A stretch of DNA of 53,362 nt from an uncultured Paracoccaceae bacterium (GCA_945952025.1 CAMFGW010000020.1:1-53362); one strand, 5' to 3'. Positions 10,767 to 20,036 are shown, counted from the stretch's first letter. Numbers and translations: made by a program. Notes: generated by a model from the sequence alone, not told the origin.

Positions 10767-11650
10767 GGCGAGGTCAGGACGCCCACGCAGGCCTTGGGCA
10801 GTTCGGCCATCACATAGTCGCGGGGCCCGCGCTGCTTCTTGCCGGGCGGCTTGGGGTGCTTCAGCTCTTCGAGGTAGGTCGTGACCCACCAGGTCAGGCT
10901 GTCGTCGCAGCCGCTGCCGCCGTTCGATATCTCGGAGACCGAGGGTGTCTGGGTCTGACACAAAGTCGCGCCCGGCGGGCATTTGAGGCGGACGTGGAAA
11001 TGGTCGTGGTGGCCGTAGATCGGGCGAATCTTCTGAAGCCAGCCGGTGTCGGCGGCTGTCGCGGTCTGGCACATGGCGATCTTGACCGCCGCCGCGACGA
11101 AGATCCGGTCGACGCGGGGGTCCGAGGCCGCCATCTGCAAAAGCGCCGCGTGCGAGGGCGTCCAGTTGCGGTTGACGCTCAGCTGGTCGTCGGTGCGCAC
11201 GATCATGGCGGTCAGCTTCTCGCGCTGTTTCGCGGTCAGATCGAGGCTCGGCGGCGGCGTATACCAGATGTCGACGTCGAGCCCTGTCTGGTGGCTCAGA
11301 TGGCCCGAGGGGCTCGGGCCCCCGCGCGGCTGGGCCATGTCGCCGACGTAAAGCCCCCGCCAGCCGACACGGGTGGCGGCGGCGGACAGATCCTCGATAT
11401 AGCTCACCAGCGACGGCTGGCCCCAGTTGCGGTTGCGCGACAGCCGCATGGCCTGCCAGGTCGGCCCCGTCTCGGGCAGTTGCACCATCCCCGCGCCGCA
11501 GCCGCGCGAGTAGCCGCCTATGGGTTCTGACGGCTGGTCGGACGGGACGGGAACCTTGGAAAACAGCGAAGCCGCCGTCGGTTCGGCCATGGCCCCTGCC
11601 CCAGGTACCAGGGCCAGAACCGCCGCTGCCAAGCCTGCAAGAACGCGCAT
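10763..11650 (-). CDS. mepA: Penicillin-insensitive murein endopeptidase
   Basis: 295-residue M74 (MepA) zinc endopeptidase that cleaves D-Ala-mDAP cross-links of peptidoglycan in the periplasm. Signal peptide at residues 1-22 (MRVLAGLAAAVLALVPGAGA). Zinc-site motifs are visible: GHLSHQTGLDVDIWY (His and Asp ligands) and IYGHHDHFHVRLKCP. Several cysteines fit the disulfides of the family. The ATG (11650-11648) overlaps the stop of the upstream transporter gene (TGATG) and the TGA overlaps the next GTG, so the three genes are translationally coupled. Confidence 0.92.
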   Translation of the reverse strand: MRVLAGLAAAVLALVPGAGAMAEPTAASLFSKVPVPSDQPSEPIGGYSRGCGAGMVQLPETGPTWQAMRLSRNRNWGQPSLVSYIEDLSAAATRVGWRGLYVGDMAQPRGGPSPSGHLSHQTGLDVDIWYTPPPSLDLTAKQREKLTAMIVRTDDQLSVNRNWTPSHAALLQMAASDPRVDRIFVAAAVKIAMCQTATAADTGWLQKIRPIYGHHDHFHVRLKCPPGATLCQTQTPSVSEISNGGSGCDDSLTWWVTTYLEELKHPKPPGKKQRGPRDYVMAELPKACVGVLTSP

Positions 11651-13014
11651 CAGGGACCCCTTTCGCCCAACGGTCTCACCCATTTGAGCAGAACGAGGCC
11701 GACAAGAAAAAGGGCGATCAGCGGCACCGAAATGCCGATGCGCTGGCTTTCGCTGATGGCCGTGGTGATCGCGATCAGGAAGGGGGCGATGAAGGCCGTG
11801 GCCTTGCCGGACAGTGCGTATAGGCCGAAGGCCTCCGTCGCCTTTTCGGGTGTGGTGTGGAAAACCATCATCGTCCGGCTGGCCGATTGCAGCGAGCCGC
11901 CGGCGGCGCCGATCAGGCAGCCGCAGACGTAGAAGATGATGTCTGCTTGGCCCGCGCCAAGCGGGATGCCGTAAATCTGGCTCGGGTCCATGCCTGCGAT
12001 GACGAGGCAAACGAGGATCAGCGTCCACATCGACAGTTTGATGACCGGAAGCGGCCCGCGCGCTGAATCCCACTTGCCGCCGAGCCAGGAAAAGAGCGTG
12101 GCCGCGATCGCGCCGACGATGCCGAAGACGCCGATCTTGATGATCGACCAGCCAAGGACGCCGCTCGCGTAGATGCCCCCGAAGGCGTAAAGCGCGTTCA
12201 GTGCATCGCGATAGAACATCGACGAGATGAGGTGCGCGCCAAGGCTGACTCGGGTCCTGAGCGACAGGATCAGCCGCCAAAGGTCGCTGAGCGCCTCCCC
12301 GATGTGAAAGCGGCGTGCGGCGCGCTTCGGTTCCTTCACCCAGAGGAAGAAGGGGACCATGAAGACCACATACCAGATCGCCGTGAAGGGGCCGACCGAG
12401 CGCGTGCCCTCCTGCGTCGCGCCATCAAGGCCCAGCGCAGGCGGCTTGCCCAGCATCGTCAGGCCCGTCGTCGGGCTGTCGACAAAGAAGGCCAGCATGA
12501 TCGCCAGCGCGATGATGCCGCCCAGGTAGCCGAAGGCGAAGCCAGAGCCCGAGACGCGGCCCATATCCTCGTCCCCGGTCAGGTCGGGCATCATGGCGTT
12601 GGTGAAGATCGTCGCGAACTCCATCCCGATCAGGCCGACGCCGAACCAGACCAGTGCCATCAGGATGTCAGGGTTCTGCGGTGTCAGGTACCAGACTGCC
12701 CAGGCGCCGACGACATAGAGGATGGAAAAGAACCAGACCCAGCCCGTGCGCCGGCCGCTCTGGTCCGCGACGGCGCCGAGGATCGGGGCCAGAAGGGCTA
12801 TGAGGACGCCCGAGAGGGTCTGCCCGTAGCCCCAGGCGCTTTGCGCGGCGGCGTGGGCGGCGGTGTCGCTCAGGCCCTGGCCCAGGTAGTAGGTCGCGGC
12901 CACCTGCGCGAAATAGGGGCCGAAGACGAAGGTCAGCATCAGGGTGCTGTAGGGCTGGCTCGCCCAGTCGAAGAACCACCAGCCCCAGATCTGCTTTCTT
13001 GCCGAAGCCGCCAT
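11650..13014 (-). CDS. MFS transporter, UMF1 (Atg22-like) family
   Basis: 454-residue polytopic protein with about 12 hydrophobic segments. The N-terminus WGWWFFDWASQPYSTLMLTFVFGPYF is characteristic of the UMF1/Atg22 major-facilitator branch, as are APILGAVADQSGRR between helices 2 and 3 and GGSLQSASRTMMVFHTTPEKATEAFGLYALSGKATAF in the C-half. The substrate is not known. ATG at 13014-13012 gives MAASARKQ; the longer open frame has no family similarity. It heads the transporter-mepA-phytase-like set. Confidence 0.88.
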   Translation of the reverse strand: MAASARKQIWGWWFFDWASQPYSTLMLTFVFGPYFAQVAATYYLGQGLSDTAAHAAAQSAWGYGQTLSGVLIALLAPILGAVADQSGRRTGWVWFFSILYVVGAWAVWYLTPQNPDILMALVWFGVGLIGMEFATIFTNAMMPDLTGDEDMGRVSGSGFAFGYLGGIIALAIMLAFFVDSPTTGLTMLGKPPALGLDGATQEGTRSVGPFTAIWYVVFMVPFFLWVKEPKRAARRFHIGEALSDLWRLILSLRTRVSLGAHLISSMFYRDALNALYAFGGIYASGVLGWSIIKIGVFGIVGAIAATLFSWLGGKWDSARGPLPVIKLSMWTLILVCLVIAGMDPSQIYGIPLGAGQADIIFYVCGCLIGAAGGSLQSASRTMMVFHTTPEKATEAFGLYALSGKATAFIAPFLIAITTAISESQRIGISVPLIALFLVGLVLLKWVRPLGERGP

Positions 13015-13133
13015 GCTGTCCCCCGAAGTTGCGGGCCGTCGATCCCGACTGCCCGCCGCGCCTGATTTTCCCCGGCCCTTGGGCGCGATGAAGCCCGAAA
13101 GGCTGCTCGCGCGCAAGGCGGATCGGGGGCGCC

Positions 13134-13688
13134 TCAGCCGATCGTGTCCAGTCCGGCTGGCGCCGCGGGCGGCCAGGGGCGCGCCTCTTCCGCCGCGATC
13201 CAGTCCGTGACCCAGCCGGGCAGCGCGGGGCTTTCGACCGGGTGACCAAGGGCTGCCAGGACGCGCGCCGGGGCGACGATGCCCGCCCTGTCGGTCACGG
13301 CCGAGCGCAAAAGGATCTGGCTCAGGCACTGGCCGTTTCGCCACATCGACTGGTCCATGTAGATGAAGCGCGCATCCCAACCAATCACACGGCTTGCCAT
13401 GGTGAAGCGGTCGAAGGCCCGGACCCGGCGGCGGTAGCGGACCGAGGCGCCGGCGACCGCCATGCCCCAGCCTTCGCGCTTCAGGACCTGGCCAAGCCCG
13501 GTGCGGATCGCCATCGGCACGCGACCAAGGTCGTAAAGCGTCAGGGTGCGGCCGTTGTTCAGCTCGGCGAAGATGTCGAGGTCCCAGGGCCAGCAGATGT
13601 GGTGCGACAGGTGCCAATCGGTGATCGCAAGGGGCGCGCCGCCCCGGTGCAGCACGATTTCCTTCAGCATGCGGACGAACGGATACAT
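13134..13688 (-). CDS. Hotdog-fold thioesterase-like protein (THEM6/4HBT_2-like)
   Basis: 184-residue protein. LDIFAELNNGRTLTLYDLGRVPMAIRTGL and VRYRRRVRAFDRFTMASRVIGWDARFIYMDQSMW are typical of the acyl-CoA thioesterase-like THEM6 family with a single hotdog domain. Enzymatic activity is inferred only from the fold. ATG at 13688-13686 (MYPFVRMLKE) was chosen over the longer frame because upstream residues are Arg-rich and unlike the family. Confidence 0.75.
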   Translation of the reverse strand: MYPFVRMLKEIVLHRGGAPLAITDWHLSHHICWPWDLDIFAELNNGRTLTLYDLGRVPMAIRTGLGQVLKREGWGMAVAGASVRYRRRVRAFDRFTMASRVIGWDARFIYMDQSMWRNGQCLSQILLRSAVTDRAGIVAPARVLAALGHPVESPALPGWVTDWIAAEEARPWPPAAPAGLDTIG

Positions 13689-13849
13689 GCTCACCCCCCG
13701 GGTCGCGCGCCTCAAGGGCGCTTTTCGGCCGTGACGCGCCACGGTCCCAAGGTCAAGCACGACGTCACGGCAGGGGGGCGGTTGCTTATGGCCAAGGTTG
13801 CGCTTACCTGTGTCGGCAGTCCGTCCCCTGCCCCTTGCGCGAGTTCCGC

Positions 13850-14143
13850 ATGTCCCACGTCATCGACGCCGTCTTTCTTTTCCTGCGCCTGATCTTCTAC
13901 GTCATCATCGCGCAGGTCATCCTGTCCTGGCTTCTGAACTTCAACGTGCTGAACCTGCGCCAGCCGACCGTCGCCCGCATCTGGGACATGACGAACCGCG
14001 TCCTGGCGCCGGTCTACAACCCGATCCGCCGCGTCCTGCCCACGGCCGCCGGGTTCGACTTCACGCCGATGGTGGTCATCATTGGCATCCTGCTTCTGGA
14101 AAAGCTGATCGTCGGGCTGACCGGCTATTACCCGGCCTTCTGA
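13850..14143 (+). CDS. YggT family membrane protein
   Basis: 97-residue protein with two hydrophobic helices (VFLFLRLIFYVIIAQVILSWLL and PMVVIIGILLLEKLIVGL) flanking the conserved YNPIRRVLP segment. YggT proteins are linked to osmotic tolerance and, in some bacteria, to cell division or photosystem assembly. ATG 13850 (MSHVIDAV) is preferred to an upstream TTG. The stop is 8 nt before recQ, so they are probably cotranscribed. Confidence 0.88.
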   Translation: MSHVIDAVFLFLRLIFYVIIAQVILSWLLNFNVLNLRQPTVARIWDMTNRVLAPVYNPIRRVLPTAAGFDFTPMVVIIGILLLEKLIVGLTGYYPAF

Positions 14144-14151
14144 GGCAAAGG

Positions 14152-16191
14152 ATGACCGACGCCCGCGCGCTTCTGGCCGAGGTCTTTGGCTATGACGCCT
14201 TTCGCCCCGGCCAGGAAGAGATCGTGGCGGCCGTGGCGCTTGGCCGCCCGACATTGGCGATCATGCCGACGGGCGGGGGAAAGTCGCTCTGCTTCCAGCT
14301 GCCCGCGCTGATGCGCGAGGGGGTGACGGTCGTCATCTCCCCCCTCATCGCGCTGATGCGGGACCAGGTGCGCGCCTTGCGGGCTGCGGGGGTCGAGGCG
14401 GGGGCGCTGACCTCCGCCAACAGCGAGGCCGAGACGGAAGAGGTCTTTGCAGCGCTTGACGAGGGGCGGATGAAGCTTCTTTACCTCGCGCCCGAACGGC
14501 TGGGCCTTTCCGGCACGATCCAGATGCTGAAGCGTGTCGGCACGCGGCTCATTGCGGTCGACGAGGCGCATTGCGTCAGCCAGTGGGGCCATGATTTCCG
14601 GCCCGACTACCTCAGGATCGGCGAGCTGCGCCGGGCGCTCGACGTGCCGCTTGCCGCCTTCACCGCGACGGCGGACGAAGAGACGCGGGCGGAAATCGTC
14701 ACCCGGCTCTTCGGCGGCGAGGCGCCCGCAACCTTCCTCAAGGGCTTCGACCGGCCGAACATCCACCTGGCCTTTGCCGTCAAGGACCAGCCGCGCCGCC
14801 AGATCCTGGACTTCGCCGCCGCGCGCCGGGGCCAGTCCGGCATCGTCTATACCGCGAGCCGCGCCCGGACCGAGGTTCTGGCCCAGGCGCTGCGCGAGGC
14901 GGGCCATGCCGCCTGCCACTATCACGCCGGAATGGAGGGCGACGACCGGCGCGAGGCCGAGGTGCGGTTCCAGCGCGAGGATGGGCTGATCGTCGTGGCC
15001 ACGGTCGCCTTCGGCATGGGGATCGACAAGCCCGACATCCGCTGGGTGGCGCATGCCGACCTGCCGAAGTCGATCGAGGCCTATTACCAGGAGATCGGGC
15101 GCGCGGGCCGCGACGGGGCGCCAGCCGAAACGCTGACGCTTTTCGGCCCTGACGACATCAGGCTGAGGCGCACCCAGATTGACGAAGGTGCGGCGCCGGC
15201 CGAACGCAAGGCCGCCGATCATGCGCGGCTCAATCACCTGCTGGGCCTGGCCGAGGCCGTGGCCTGCCGCCGGCAGATCCTGCTGTCCTATTTCGGCGAG
15301 CCGTCCGAGCCCTGCGGCGCCTGCGACCTGTGCGATGCGCCGCCAGAGACGTTCGACGCGACCGAGGCCGCGCGGATGGCCCTGTCGGCGATCCTGCGCA
15401 CGGGCGAAGGTTTCGGCGCGGGGCACCTGATCGACATCCTTCTGGGGGCCGAGACGGAAAAGGTGCGTGCGCGGGGGCATGCCGCCCTGCCGACCTTCGG
15501 CGTCGGACGCGGGTTCCAGCGCCCCGAATGGCAGGCGATCTTCCGCCAGCTTGCGGGGCGCGACCTGATCCGCCCGGACGCCGAACGCCATGGCGCCTTT
15601 CGCATGACGGAGGCCGCGCGGCCGATCCTGAGGGGCGAAGCGGGGCTGGTGCTGCGCCGCGACACGATCCGCGCCGCGCGGGGAACGACGGTCGTGAAGG
15701 CGCTGGTGAGCGAGGAGGACGCGCCGCTTCTATCGGCGCTGAAGGCCAAGCGGCGGGCGCTGGCCGAGGCGGCGGGGATGCCGGCCTACATCGTCTTTCC
15801 CGACCGGACCCTGATCGAGATGGCCGAGCGGCGGCCCGAGACGCTCGACCAGATGGCGCGGATTTCGGGGGTCGGGGCGAAGAAGCTCGAAAGCTACGGC
15901 GCGGCCTTCCTGGCCGTCATCACCGGGGCGTCCGAGCCCGTCCATCCTGCGCGGCGCAAGATCGCGGGGCGGGCGGCGGGGCCACTTTACGACCGGCTGG
16001 AGGCGACTGCGCGCGACCTGATGCGGGGTGCGGCGGGGACGGAAAAGCCGATGAGCCTCAGCCCTGCCCTCTTGCGCCGCATCGCCGAGGGGCGGCCCGC
16101 GACCGAGGCCGCCCTCTCGCGCCATCTCGACGCGGCGCAGGCCGAACGGTTCGGCGCGAGCCTTCTGGCGACGATCCTGGACGAGGAATAG
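14152..16191 (+). CDS. recQ: ATP-dependent DNA helicase RecQ
   Basis: 679-residue 3'-5' helicase of recombination repair. Order seen: RecQ motif 0 (FGYDAFRPGQEEIV), Walker A (TGGGKS), DEAH box (DEAHCVSQWGHDFRPDY), motif VI (QEIGRAGRDG), the zinc-binding RQC part (CRRQILLSYFG...CGACDLCD) and a C-terminal HRDC domain (FPDRTLIEMAERRPETLDQMARISGVGAKKLESYG). Start ATG 14152 is preceded by GGCAAAGG. Repeat copy A begins right after its stop. Confidence 0.96.
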   Translation: MTDARALLAEVFGYDAFRPGQEEIVAAVALGRPTLAIMPTGGGKSLCFQLPALMREGVTVVISPLIALMRDQVRALRAAGVEAGALTSANSEAETEEVFAALDEGRMKLLYLAPERLGLSGTIQMLKRVGTRLIAVDEAHCVSQWGHDFRPDYLRIGELRRALDVPLAAFTATADEETRAEIVTRLFGGEAPATFLKGFDRPNIHLAFAVKDQPRRQILDFAAARRGQSGIVYTASRARTEVLAQALREAGHAACHYHAGMEGDDRREAEVRFQREDGLIVVATVAFGMGIDKPDIRWVAHADLPKSIEAYYQEIGRAGRDGAPAETLTLFGPDDIRLRRTQIDEGAAPAERKAADHARLNHLLGLAEAVACRRQILLSYFGEPSEPCGACDLCDAPPETFDATEAARMALSAILRTGEGFGAGHLIDILLGAETEKVRARGHAALPTFGVGRGFQRPEWQAIFRQLAGRDLIRPDAERHGAFRMTEAARPILRGEAGLVLRRDTIRAARGTTVVKALVSEEDAPLLSALKAKRRALAEAAGMPAYIVFPDRTLIEMAERRPETLDQMARISGVGAKKLESYGAAFLAVITGASEPVHPARRKIAGRAAGPLYDRLEATARDLMRGAAGTEKPMSLSPALLRRIAEGRPATEAALSRHLDAAQAERFGASLLATILDEE

Positions 16192-16200
16192 GTTCAATGG

Positions 16201-16426
16201 GCCCGGGCGGGATCAGGAAACCTATAGGTTTCCCCCGACCGCAGCGAAACGTCGCCGCTGGACCGCTGTTGTCCTGAACCCATGAAGGCCGGCGCCTGCC
16301 CCGGTGGGCGCGAAAGCGCCCGCCATGGGCGGGGCGGGCGCTGGCCGATGGCCTTGGGGCCACCGGCGGGGACAGGGGGAGAAGCCTTCGCATGGCAGAG
16401 GCGATAGCCTCTGCCACCCGGATCGA
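16201..16426 (+). repeat. Dispersed structured repeat, copy A
   Basis: About 226 bp between the convergent stops of recQ and the NlpC/P60 gene. It shares with copies B and C: an 18-bp palindrome GGAAACCTATAGGTTTCC (16216-16233), the invariant block GCCGGCGCCTGCCCCGGTGG followed by GCGC, a 9-bp stem GCGCCCGCC (16316-16324) / GGCGGGCGC (16333-16341), a GCCGATGGCC / GGCCACCGGC stem, and a terminal hairpin GGCAGAGGC-GATA-GCCTCTGCC (16394-16415). No coding potential is credible. Confidence 0.9.
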
Positions 16427-16434
16427 CGACCTCC

Positions 16435-17271
16435 CTAGGGCCGCCGCACCCCATAAAAACTCTCCACCCCATCCTCGCGCGCAATGCGGGCCATGGCGTC
16501 CGCCCGGCCCTCGATCGTCACCGCCATGGCGGCGCCGTTCGCATGGATGATCCGCGCCTCGTCGAGCGCGAGCGCCACATGGCCCTTCCAGAACAGAAGG
16601 TCGTTGCGCCGGACCGGCTCGGACGGGCCGAGCAGCCGCCCGACCGAGGCCCATTGCAGGTCGCTGTCGCCCGGACAGGCGATGCCGCAGGTCAGAAGTG
16701 CTGCCTGCGCCAGCCCCGAACAGTCGATCCCCGCCCGAGAGTTGCCGCCCCAGAGGTAGGGCGAGCCAAGGAAGGTCAGCGCGACCTCTGCCGGGTCGGT
16801 CCGCAACGTGCCTTCGGGCGCCAGGTGGACCGACGGCAGGTAAAAACCGTCACCTGTCAGCGCGAAGCGGCCGTCTGTCCCCGCGACCTCGACCCGCGCG
16901 CCGAAGGGCAGCCAGCCGATCTGGCGGTGCTTGATCGTGGGCGTGGCGTAAAGGATGGTCGCGGGCGCGTCGACGCGGTGGGTGACGGGGTGGTGCCCGG
17001 TCAGGTCACCTGCGGCGAGCCAGCCGCAAAAGCCGTCCTTCGCCGCCCAGACGAAGGCGTGGCGGTCGGTCCGGTCGATCACCGTCACGCGCTCGCCGGC
17101 CAGAAGCTGGCGGTCGCGCGGGCCGTCGGGCCTGACCAGCAGGTCCGCGACGGGGCGGGCGACGCGGGCGGGCGTGCCCTCGGTCCAGGCCGGCGCCTCG
17201 ATCCGGCCCCTGAGCGAGACGTGGGCCACGCGCGTGGTGGCGGGCGTCAGGCGGCGGTCGGGCCCGGTCAT
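16435..17271 (-). CDS. C40 (NlpC/P60) cell-wall hydrolase with SH3-like domains
   Basis: 278-residue protein. The N-terminal two thirds carry bacterial SH3-type segments (VADLLVRPDGPRDRQLLAGERVTVID; GWLPFGARVEVAG); the C-terminal NlpC/P60 domain has YLWGGNSRAGIDCSGLAQ (catalytic Cys), KGHVALALD (His) and IIHANG. It probably cleaves gamma-D-Glu-diamino-acid bonds in peptidoglycan. No signal peptide is evident, so it may act on imported muropeptides. Its ATG overlaps the stop of the M17 peptidase gene (ATGA): a recycling-type pair is inferred. Confidence 0.87.
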   Translation of the reverse strand: MTGPDRRLTPATTRVAHVSLRGRIEAPAWTEGTPARVARPVADLLVRPDGPRDRQLLAGERVTVIDRTDRHAFVWAAKDGFCGWLAAGDLTGHHPVTHRVDAPATILYATPTIKHRQIGWLPFGARVEVAGTDGRFALTGDGFYLPSVHLAPEGTLRTDPAEVALTFLGSPYLWGGNSRAGIDCSGLAQAALLTCGIACPGDSDLQWASVGRLLGPSEPVRRNDLLFWKGHVALALDEARIIHANGAAMAVTIEGRADAMARIAREDGVESFYGVRRP

Positions 17272-18647
17272 GCGAACCCCCGTTCGATCGCGCCCAGAAG
17301 CGCCCGCGCGCCCTGCCCCACTCCGCCCTTCGGACGGCCGGGTGCGGCGTTCGGCTGCCAGGCGTAGATGTCGAAATGGAGGTAGCGCGGCGTGTCGGTC
17401 ACGAAGCGACGAAGGAAAAGCGCCGCGGTGATCGAGCCCGCAAAGCCGTAGCCCGGCGCATTGTCCAGGTCGGCAATGTCGGGCTCGATGACGCTTTCGT
17501 AGGGCGCCCAGAAGGGCAGGCGCCAGACCGGGTCGGCCGCTGCCGCGCCCGCCTCTGACAGGGCAGCGGCAAGCGGTTCGTCATCGGTGTAGAAGGGCGC
17601 GAGGTCCGGCCCGACGGCCGTGCGCGCGGCCCCGGTCAGGGTCGCCATCGACACGATGAGGTCGGGCTTTCCGGCATCCGCCAGCGCCAGCGCATCGGCC
17701 AGAACCAGACGCCCCTCGGCGTCGGTGTCGTTGACCTCGACCGTCAGGCCCTTGCGGCTGGTCAGGATGTCCTTCGGTTTCAAGGCATTGCCGGCGATCA
17801 CATTCTCGACCGCCGGGATCAGGACGCGCAGCCGGACCCGCGCCTTCAGCCCCATCAGGATGCGCGCAAGGCCAAGGACGGTCGCGGCCCCGCCCATGTC
17901 CTTCTTCATCAGCCCCATATAGCTGCCGGTCTTGATGTTGAGCCCGCCGGTGTCGAAACAGACCCCTTTGCCGACCAGCGTGACCCTTGGCCCCTCGGTC
18001 CCCCAGCCCAGGTCGATCAGCCGGGGCGCGCGGGGCGAGGCGCGGCCCACGGCCTCGATCATCGGGAACCCTTCGGCGAGCGCGGGGCCCTTGGTCACCG
18101 TGACCGTGGCGCCGAACTCGGCGGCCAGGGCGCGCGCGGCGGCTTCCAGCTCGGCCGGCCCCATGTCGGCTGCGGGGGTGTTGACCAGATCGCGGGTCAA
18201 GGCCTCGCCCGCCGCCAGCGCGCGGATGCGATCGGCGTCCACGCCCTGCGGCGCGACCAGACGGGCGGCGGGCGCCTTGCCCGGCTTGTAGCGGGTAAAG
18301 CGGTAGCCAGCGAGCAGCCAGCCGAGCGCGGCCTCTTGCGCCTCGGCCGGGGTCAGCCTGCCCTCGATGCGCCAGAGCCCGTCCGGCAGTCCGGCGGCGG
18401 CACTCGCGAAGGCAAAGCGCGTCCGGGCGCGGGATGTCGCCGTGCCCAGCCCGAAGAGGGCGGCATCGGGCGTGCCATCCGGCCCCGGCAGCAAGCAGAG
18501 CTGGCCAAGCCCCCCGGTGAAACCCTGCACCCTTGCCCAGGCGCGCTGCGCCTCCGGCAGCCGGGCAAGGCCCGCGTCGGCCTCTGCCTCGGGCAGGGCA
18601 TGGATCGGACGGGCGCTGCCGTCATCCCTGGTCACCAGTTCGGTCAT
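17268..18647 (-). CDS. M17 leucyl aminopeptidase family protein
   Basis: 459-residue cytosolic aminopeptidase with two metal ions. The metal-binding signatures are KGVCFDTGGLNIK, MKKDMGGAA and NTDAEGRLVLADAL, at the expected order and spacing in the C-terminal half. The length is shorter than E. coli PepA (503) and closer to PepB-like proteins. It is the first gene of the pair with the NlpC/P60 peptidase and could degrade peptides released from murein turnover (inference from context). Confidence 0.92.
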   Translation of the reverse strand: MTELVTRDDGSARPIHALPEAEADAGLARLPEAQRAWARVQGFTGGLGQLCLLPGPDGTPDAALFGLGTATSRARTRFAFASAAAGLPDGLWRIEGRLTPAEAQEAALGWLLAGYRFTRYKPGKAPAARLVAPQGVDADRIRALAAGEALTRDLVNTPAADMGPAELEAAARALAAEFGATVTVTKGPALAEGFPMIEAVGRASPRAPRLIDLGWGTEGPRVTLVGKGVCFDTGGLNIKTGSYMGLMKKDMGGAATVLGLARILMGLKARVRLRVLIPAVENVIAGNALKPKDILTSRKGLTVEVNDTDAEGRLVLADALALADAGKPDLIVSMATLTGAARTAVGPDLAPFYTDDEPLAAALSEAGAAAADPVWRLPFWAPYESVIEPDIADLDNAPGYGFAGSITAALFLRRFVTDTPRYLHFDIYAWQPNAAPGRPKGGVGQGARALLGAIERGFA

Positions 18648-18786
18648 CTCGGCCTCCGTGCGCTGCGCCCCGGCACACTAACCGCGTGGCGACCGAGGGC
18701 AAGGGGCGGCGCCAACGGGGCGCGGACAGGGTTTGCCTTCCCGCGAAAGGTCTTTACAGAAGGGCAAATCGAACAGGAGACAGCGC

Positions 18787-19443
18787 ATGATCCCCGCCCG
18801 CCCCCTGCCCACATACCTCGTGCAACGCTATGCCGGCTGGCGCGCGACGACCTGGGCCGAAAACCGCAGCTGGTATCGCCGCCTGGCCGAAGATGGCCAG
18901 CATCCGCGCGCCATGGTGATTTCCTGCTGCGATTCGCGGGTGCATGTGACCTCGATCTTCGGGGCCGACCAGGGTGAGTTCTTCATCCACCGCAACATCG
19001 CGAACCTCGTGCCGCCGCACAAACCCGACGGCGAACACCACGGCACCTCGGCCGCGCTCGAGTTCGGCGTGACGGCACTTCGCGTGCCGCATCTGATCGT
19101 GCTTGGCCATTCCGGTTGCGGGGGCATAAAGGGCTGCAACGACATGTGCCTTGGCCAGGCGCCCGAGCTTGAGGACCGGTCGAGCTATGTGGGCCGCTGG
19201 ATGGACATGCTGCGCCCGAGCTTTGAGCAGGTGCGCGACATGGCCGACGAGCGCGAGCGGCTGAAGGCGCTCGAACAGCTGGCGGTGGTGGTGAGCCTCG
19301 AAAACCTGATGACCTTCCCCTTCGTCAGGTCGGCCGTCGAGTCCGGCGACCTGTCGCTGCACGGGCTCTGGAACGACATTTCGGACGGGACGCTCCTGCA
19401 ATACGACCCGTCGAAGCCGGAGTTCCAGGCCGTCGGCGGCTGA
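18787..19443 (+). CDS. Beta-class carbonic anhydrase
   Basis: 218-residue enzyme interconverting CO2 and bicarbonate. Zinc ligands are visible: Cys47 and the Asp49-Arg51 dyad in SCCDSR, His108 and Cys111 in HSGCGG. ATG 18787 follows ACAGGAGACAGCGC with a good SD; an upstream in-frame ATG (18733) has no SD. Transcribed divergently from the M17 gene. Confidence 0.95.
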   Translation: MIPARPLPTYLVQRYAGWRATTWAENRSWYRRLAEDGQHPRAMVISCCDSRVHVTSIFGADQGEFFIHRNIANLVPPHKPDGEHHGTSAALEFGVTALRVPHLIVLGHSGCGGIKGCNDMCLGQAPELEDRSSYVGRWMDMLRPSFEQVRDMADERERLKALEQLAVVVSLENLMTFPFVRSAVESGDLSLHGLWNDISDGTLLQYDPSKPEFQAVGG

Positions 19444-19514
19444 CCCCGCGCGGACCCCGCGCGGCCCGTCCGGCGTTGACGGGATCTTAAGGTCTTTGCG
19501 CGAGCCTTCGGGGC

Positions 19515-19982
19515 ATGGAGAACCTTTGCCCCGTCACGCTGTCCCTTTCGCATGACCTTCTCAGGGCCGTGGGCCGGGCCGCGCGCGGCGCGGCGGTGGC
19601 ACCGTCGGTCCTGGTGATGCGGCTTCTGGCGCAGATCCTTTTGGGAACCGGTATCGAAGAGGCGCGGGTCCGGCTCGCGCTTGCCACCGCGACCGGCTGG
19701 GCGGACCTTCAGGTGCGGCTTCGGGCGGACGGCTTCTGCCTCCTGCGGTCGGGGGCCTGTCTCGACCTTTGCCGCTGGCCGTCAGGTCAGGCGGTGATCC
19801 CCCTGACGGTGCTTGGCGAAAGCCGGGTGGGCCTGGCGCTTCGCTTCGGCATCGACTTCCCGCCGGACGGACGCGGGCCGCCCCCGCGCGCGCCGCCCGT
19901 GGCGTTTCAGAGCCGCAGGCATGCCGCGACCCCGCAGAACGTCCCGCGCGCCCTGCCCGGAATGCAAACGGCCCCCGCGTGA
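19515..19982 (+). CDS. Hypothetical protein, 155 residues
   Basis: Not recognised. The codons show the same bias as neighbouring genes (CTT/CTG Leu, GCG/GCC Ala, GC-rich third positions), which supports coding. Two weakly hydrophobic segments lie at about 29-45 and 93-110; the tail from about 117 is Pro/Arg-rich and low complexity. Its last bases run into the asd terminator hairpin of the opposite strand, so the true end may be shorter. A 19442-19463 direct repeat (GACCCCGCGCG twice) precedes it. Confidence 0.55.
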   Translation: MENLCPVTLSLSHDLLRAVGRAARGAAVAPSVLVMRLLAQILLGTGIEEARVRLALATATGWADLQVRLRADGFCLLRSGACLDLCRWPSGQAVIPLTVLGESRVGLALRFGIDFPPDGRGPPPRAPPVAFQSRRHAATPQNVPRALPGMQTAPA

Positions 19983-19994
19983 CAGCAGGGGCCG
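19969..19994 (-). terminator. Terminator of asd
   Basis: Stem CGGCCCC (19969-19975) / GGGGCCG (19988-19994); on the minus strand it is followed by TTTGC, a short T-tract, about 43 nt after the asd stop. Confidence 0.55.
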
Positions 19995-20036
19995 GAGCAA
20001 GGTCGTAACGGATGCGCCGTGGACGCGCGGGGCGGA

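Noticed and set aside
13798-14151. Upstream extension of recQ over yggT
   Set aside because: The extension is in another frame of yggT, which is well supported; RecQ begins at the family-typical MTDARALLAEVFGYDAFRPGQ region.
16201-16426. Repeat copy A as a coding gene (short Arg/Gly/Pro ORFs)
   Set aside because: Different frames are open in the three copies and the conserved parts are palindromic stems, not codons.
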